Assembly: GCA_003640385.1 (NCBI GenBank)
Contig: RCAB01000038.1
Location: forward strand, 186,001 to 250,000
Origin: Setaria digitata
Taxonomy: Eukaryota; Nematoda; Chromadorea; Rhabditida; Setariidae
Direction: 5' to 3'
DNA: 64,000 nt
A model generated the notes under the pieces. It was not told the origin of the DNA, searched no databases, and saw only the letters and a program-made list of their open reading frames with translations. Positions 60,630 through 64,000 of the stretch are shown piece by piece. Each line of letters begins with the position of its first letter. Within the stretch, counting starts at the first letter, position 1. The position numbers and the translations under genes are program-made.

Positions 60630-63600
60630 TCATGTCCTGGGAATTTTCTGGATTATATCGTTATCTTGATGTGGTGCAGGTCTCTTTCGCATTTTCTGTA
60701 TACATACTTTCTCAACGAATGCTATTAATGACTCTTTATCAATTGGATGAATGATACTGTTGTATACAGCTTTTGCTGTTTTGCTTGAATTCGGCAAACT
60801 TTTGTCTGTACGCTCACGCATAAACTCCCATTTACCATCCTAAAATAATGGAAATAGTTAGAAATTTTTTTAAAGAAACAGTTTGCATTGAGCGCATATG
60901 GAATATCTCAATAAAAAAAGTGACAAGGCGTCCAATGGCTTTATCTTCTTTTTTAGTAAATTAATTAATCGCCCACCGATAAGGTTTGAAATGTTCAACT
61001 AACATATTTAAAATCCGCGAAGAACATGGCTTTTCAGAAAGCTAGTTCATAATTATTAGAACAGTTTTATATTAAGATATTACTAGTAAATAATTATTAA
61101 GACATCCAGCAAAAAAAAAGTACAGAAAACTTAATTTTATAACCGACATCAATATGATGATAATACAAGTCAAACTAAGCAACAACTCAAGACATGCAGT
61201 CAAGCAATCAATTACAATTAGTTCCCAATAAACCAAATGGAATTTCTTTGGTAGCAATAAAAAACTGACCTTAAAAGTACATTCAATGATTTTATTATCA
61301 TACGGTAACAATTTCTTTGTTGCCTTCATTTTTGCCATTGGCTCTGATTGGTTTTGTACGAACAGGAAACCAACGTGTTCAGGCAATTCGCCAGGTTTTG
61401 ATATGCGTCTTATCCTCAATTGAAAATCAATTGAGTTATGAGATGGAGGTTTCCACTTCAACAGCGTATCGCACCGCCCGCAGTGATATGGCTGCAGAAC
61501 GAATAAGAGACATTTAATTAGATATTACTACAACGACAGCAATAATTAATTAAAACTCTATATCTTTAGAATTTCTAACGCAATGCTCCACCAGGGTTGG
61601 TTAAAGAATTATAACTAGCAGATATTAAATTCTAACATGTTGTAATGTGCATATCCGAGGATAGAGAATAAACTTCCCCCTAGCCAATAATAAGTCCAGG
61701 AAAATCCATCTAAAAACTAAACACCTTCATATTTGCACAGATAAAAGAAAAAAGCAGTCAAAACAACTATGCCCATCGGATAGTTCTAGGAATTCCTTTA
61801 AGAGAAATATGTACTTGTTGCTTTTCAGAACTCACTTCATTAACAGGCTGAAAAATTAGGCCATCAATTTCATGCCCAACATTTCTTGTAAATTTCTCAT
61901 CAAACAATTTCCGAACAGCTTCCAATTCCCAAAATTCCTGTAAAGACAGTTCCAGAAGATGAAAGAATCAGATCATCACAAATACCTACCAGTAATAACG
62001 AACTGCTTCACCCATACCTTATTACGTATGCTTATCGGTTCGTTCTCTCGCTTAATACGACCACTTCTCAATGCATCACGACGCGGCTGAATCAGATCTT
62101 CACGAATACATGATAAACGTGTTGTGAAATTGCATTCACCAACGTTCTGGCCCTGAAAATAAAAAATTCTTAATTATAACTGAGATTATCTTTAAATCCT
62201 TTTTTCTGCAAGAAAATTTTGCTCTATAAAATAGCAATATAAAATAAACAAAAAACCTCAAACTTAATAATATCATAGATAAGCAATCTCGGGACAACGG
62301 TAATCTCTCCAGATTCTGCTTTTACCTGCAAAGATTTGTTGTCTTCATAAGTACATTCATAACTACAATCACAACATTTTTTAACTCTGAGAATTCCTTT
62401 ACTCATACTTCCGGCAGGTAAATGAGTATTAATTGATAAAGACGAATCTCCATATCACCTAAAAATTGCCACCTTTACAGCACTCTGAATACCTCTTGTT
62501 GGCAACAATTTTTTAAAAATTTAAGTTGGTACGAAAGTAAATCTTAAGCTGAACCTTCTCAATAATCATCTCACAGTCTACGAGAGTATTTTGAATATGG
62601 CGAAATTCCTTCTTGTGCGGAAATGTAATACAGGATATCTTAAAAATATGATTATTCCGATCAAATGCATATATTGAATCCTCGTCATCGATAAGGACCA
62701 TATATCTAAAATGACCACATCCATAGTTAATAAACAATCAAACAACAAAAGTAATTAGTCATTCGATCCCTTCAAAATTGAACCATAAAACTTAAGCAAA
62801 AACTGACAATCGAATGCCTTATTTAAACTTATGTCGTCCTACTCATACTCATTAAAATTTCCGTGTCTAACAGCTCAATCAGAACAGCGACATATTTCAG
62901 GATTCACTTACCTGATCCCATCAGCTTTCCAAGACACCATATATTTCTTTCCGGCTAAAAAGTGCAAATTATCTCTTTCCATAGACACTGGTTGACTTCC
63001 AGGAAATCCATCTCTTGTATAACCGCACATATCACGAATCTGAACAATCTTATTATACCTACTAGATGAAAGACAGCACATATCAAGGTTCAAATGCATT
63101 GTTCATTTAAATGGAAATGTTTTGTATTTACAAAATCTTCTTGAAGCTCCCAGTTCTGAAATAAGGAATATGACAAACAGGAAGTATAAGATACTAATAT
63201 ATATTAAACAGCTTAATAACAATCAGCTGATTTCATTAACCAATATATACTCATCACAGTAATCGAAGTAATTACATTCAACATTTAAAAAAAAAGGATG
63301 AAAGCAATTAAAAATTAATAATAGAAAGAGCAAACAATAAGCTTAGACTCAACAGTTCGAGCAGAAGTACCGATAAGAAACCACGACTAACAAAAACGAA
63401 TTGGAAAAGATCCTAAAAACTGAAGATAACCTTATTTTGCAAAATAGTTCTCATTATTGGATCCGAAACATATTTAACACTAGGTACAGCTCCATCCATG
63501 AATTTAGGCTCGTCTGTAATAAGCTTCATAATTATGAAAATCTCAAGCAAAGGAATTTCACTGTAACTAAATTCAAAATATTCTATGTAAGTATATACGA

Positions 63601-63954
63601 CAATGAATAATGAACACTCAGTGTTTCAGTAACATATGAATTGCTGCTTTTATGCATTAGCCATAATAGAGAATAAAATAAGGAATCAGGCAAAATAAAA
63701 TATTGACCAAAATATCGAAGGAAGAAAATAAACAAAAAATATACTTATATGTTCATCGTAACTTGTGATAGCTTGTCCTCTTCCGTTATCATCCTGTACA
63801 ATTCTACCATCATCGATTGGACCATTTTCCCAAGCAGGGCGAGGTGGCGCCTGCAACTTATTTCACTCTTTTTTGTTTTATTCTATGCTTTATTAGCATG
63901 TCCAAAATGGCCGCCATATCAAATACGTTATCAACGAAGAGTAAGCTGTTCAAG
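60630..63954 (-). CDS. cel-1: mRNA capping enzyme, guanylyltransferase part (5' end outside window)
   Basis: Exons (coding order): 63954-63927, 63850-63745, 63513-63431, 63155-63132, 63048-62912, 62705-62555, 62325-62257, 62152-62018, 61937-61836, 61491-61270, 60839-60630; 421 residues here. The metazoan capping enzyme has an N-terminal RNA triphosphatase (off the right edge) and a C-terminal GMP-transferase that caps nascent pol II transcripts in the nucleus. Seen: linker PPRPAWENGPIDDGR, MCGYTRDGFPGSQPVSM, the nucleotidyl-lysine motif VSWKADGIRYM (K of KADG), DCEMIIEK, RLLIYDIIKFE, EIDGLIFQPVNE, TLLKWKPP with a downstream OB-fold, and DGKWEFMRERTDKSLPNS. These are the conserved capping-enzyme motifs in order. 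The acceptor before IVQIRDMC (63048) and the 24-nt exon 63155-63132 are less certain. The symbol is given by homology to the C. elegans gene. Confidence 0.93.
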
Positions 63955-64000
63955 CTAAGGGAAAAGAAAAAATTAGATTCCGTCTTTTACTACCAGCAAA

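Noticed and set aside
61317..61517. 66-codon plus-strand ORF
   Set aside because: Antisense shadow of the capping-enzyme exon 61270-61491.
1..64000. CRISPR arrays, prokaryotic operons, tRNA and rRNA genes
   Set aside because: Nothing with regularly spaced repeats, ribosome-binding sites or a convincing tRNA T-arm and anticodon arm was seen; the window is nematode nuclear DNA.

Overview
The window is nuclear DNA of a parasitic nematode, most likely a filarial (spirurid) worm. It is AT-rich, and genes are split into many short exons by mostly 60-500 bp introns with T-rich 3' splice sites. The gene families are nematode-typical: an MSP-domain protein, a TTBK/CK1-like kinase of the nematode-expanded type, and a dmsr-type peptide receptor. 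Gene models were built by hand: every exon was read in frame and every intron checked for splice sites and matching phase. They are predictions without transcript support.

Layout. 1-7 kb (+): 3' half of an NKCC-type cation-chloride cotransporter, running in from the left edge. 10.4-21.8 kb: four compact genes, an MSP-domain/coiled-coil protein (+), a small membrane protein (-), a PACRG homologue (+) and a CK1/TTBK-like kinase (-). 23.9-26.8 kb: a candidate 53-residue gene (+) and an unrecognised secretory protein (-). 26.8-34.4 kb: long AT-rich stretch without a complete gene, holding isolated exon-like pieces, one of them half an SH2 domain. 35.0-38.0 kb (-): DOMON-domain secreted protein. 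38-45 kb: mostly non-coding, with an AT microsatellite, a broken coding segment and two weak single-exon ORFs. 45.2-50.4 kb (+): a seven-helix receptor of the dmsr/FMRFamide-like type. 51.9-53.7 kb (-): small type I membrane protein. 54.6 kb: a 218 bp near-perfect inverted-repeat element. 55.5-57.6 kb (-): matrix metalloproteinase. 58.5-60.3 kb: unresolved exon-like pieces. 60.6-64 kb (-): guanylyltransferase half of the mRNA capping enzyme, running off the right edge.

There is no sign of an operon encoding one pathway. The 10-22 kb block is suggestive, since MSP-domain proteins and TTBK/CK1-like kinases are typically enriched in the nematode male germline and PACRG is a microtubule/axoneme protein. 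The points most worth following are the metalloproteinase propeptide that has lost its cysteine switch but gained a furin-like site, an exon readable in two frames that both splice in phase to the same C-terminus, two candidate GC-AG introns, a 16-nt microexon, and the orphan SH2 exon.
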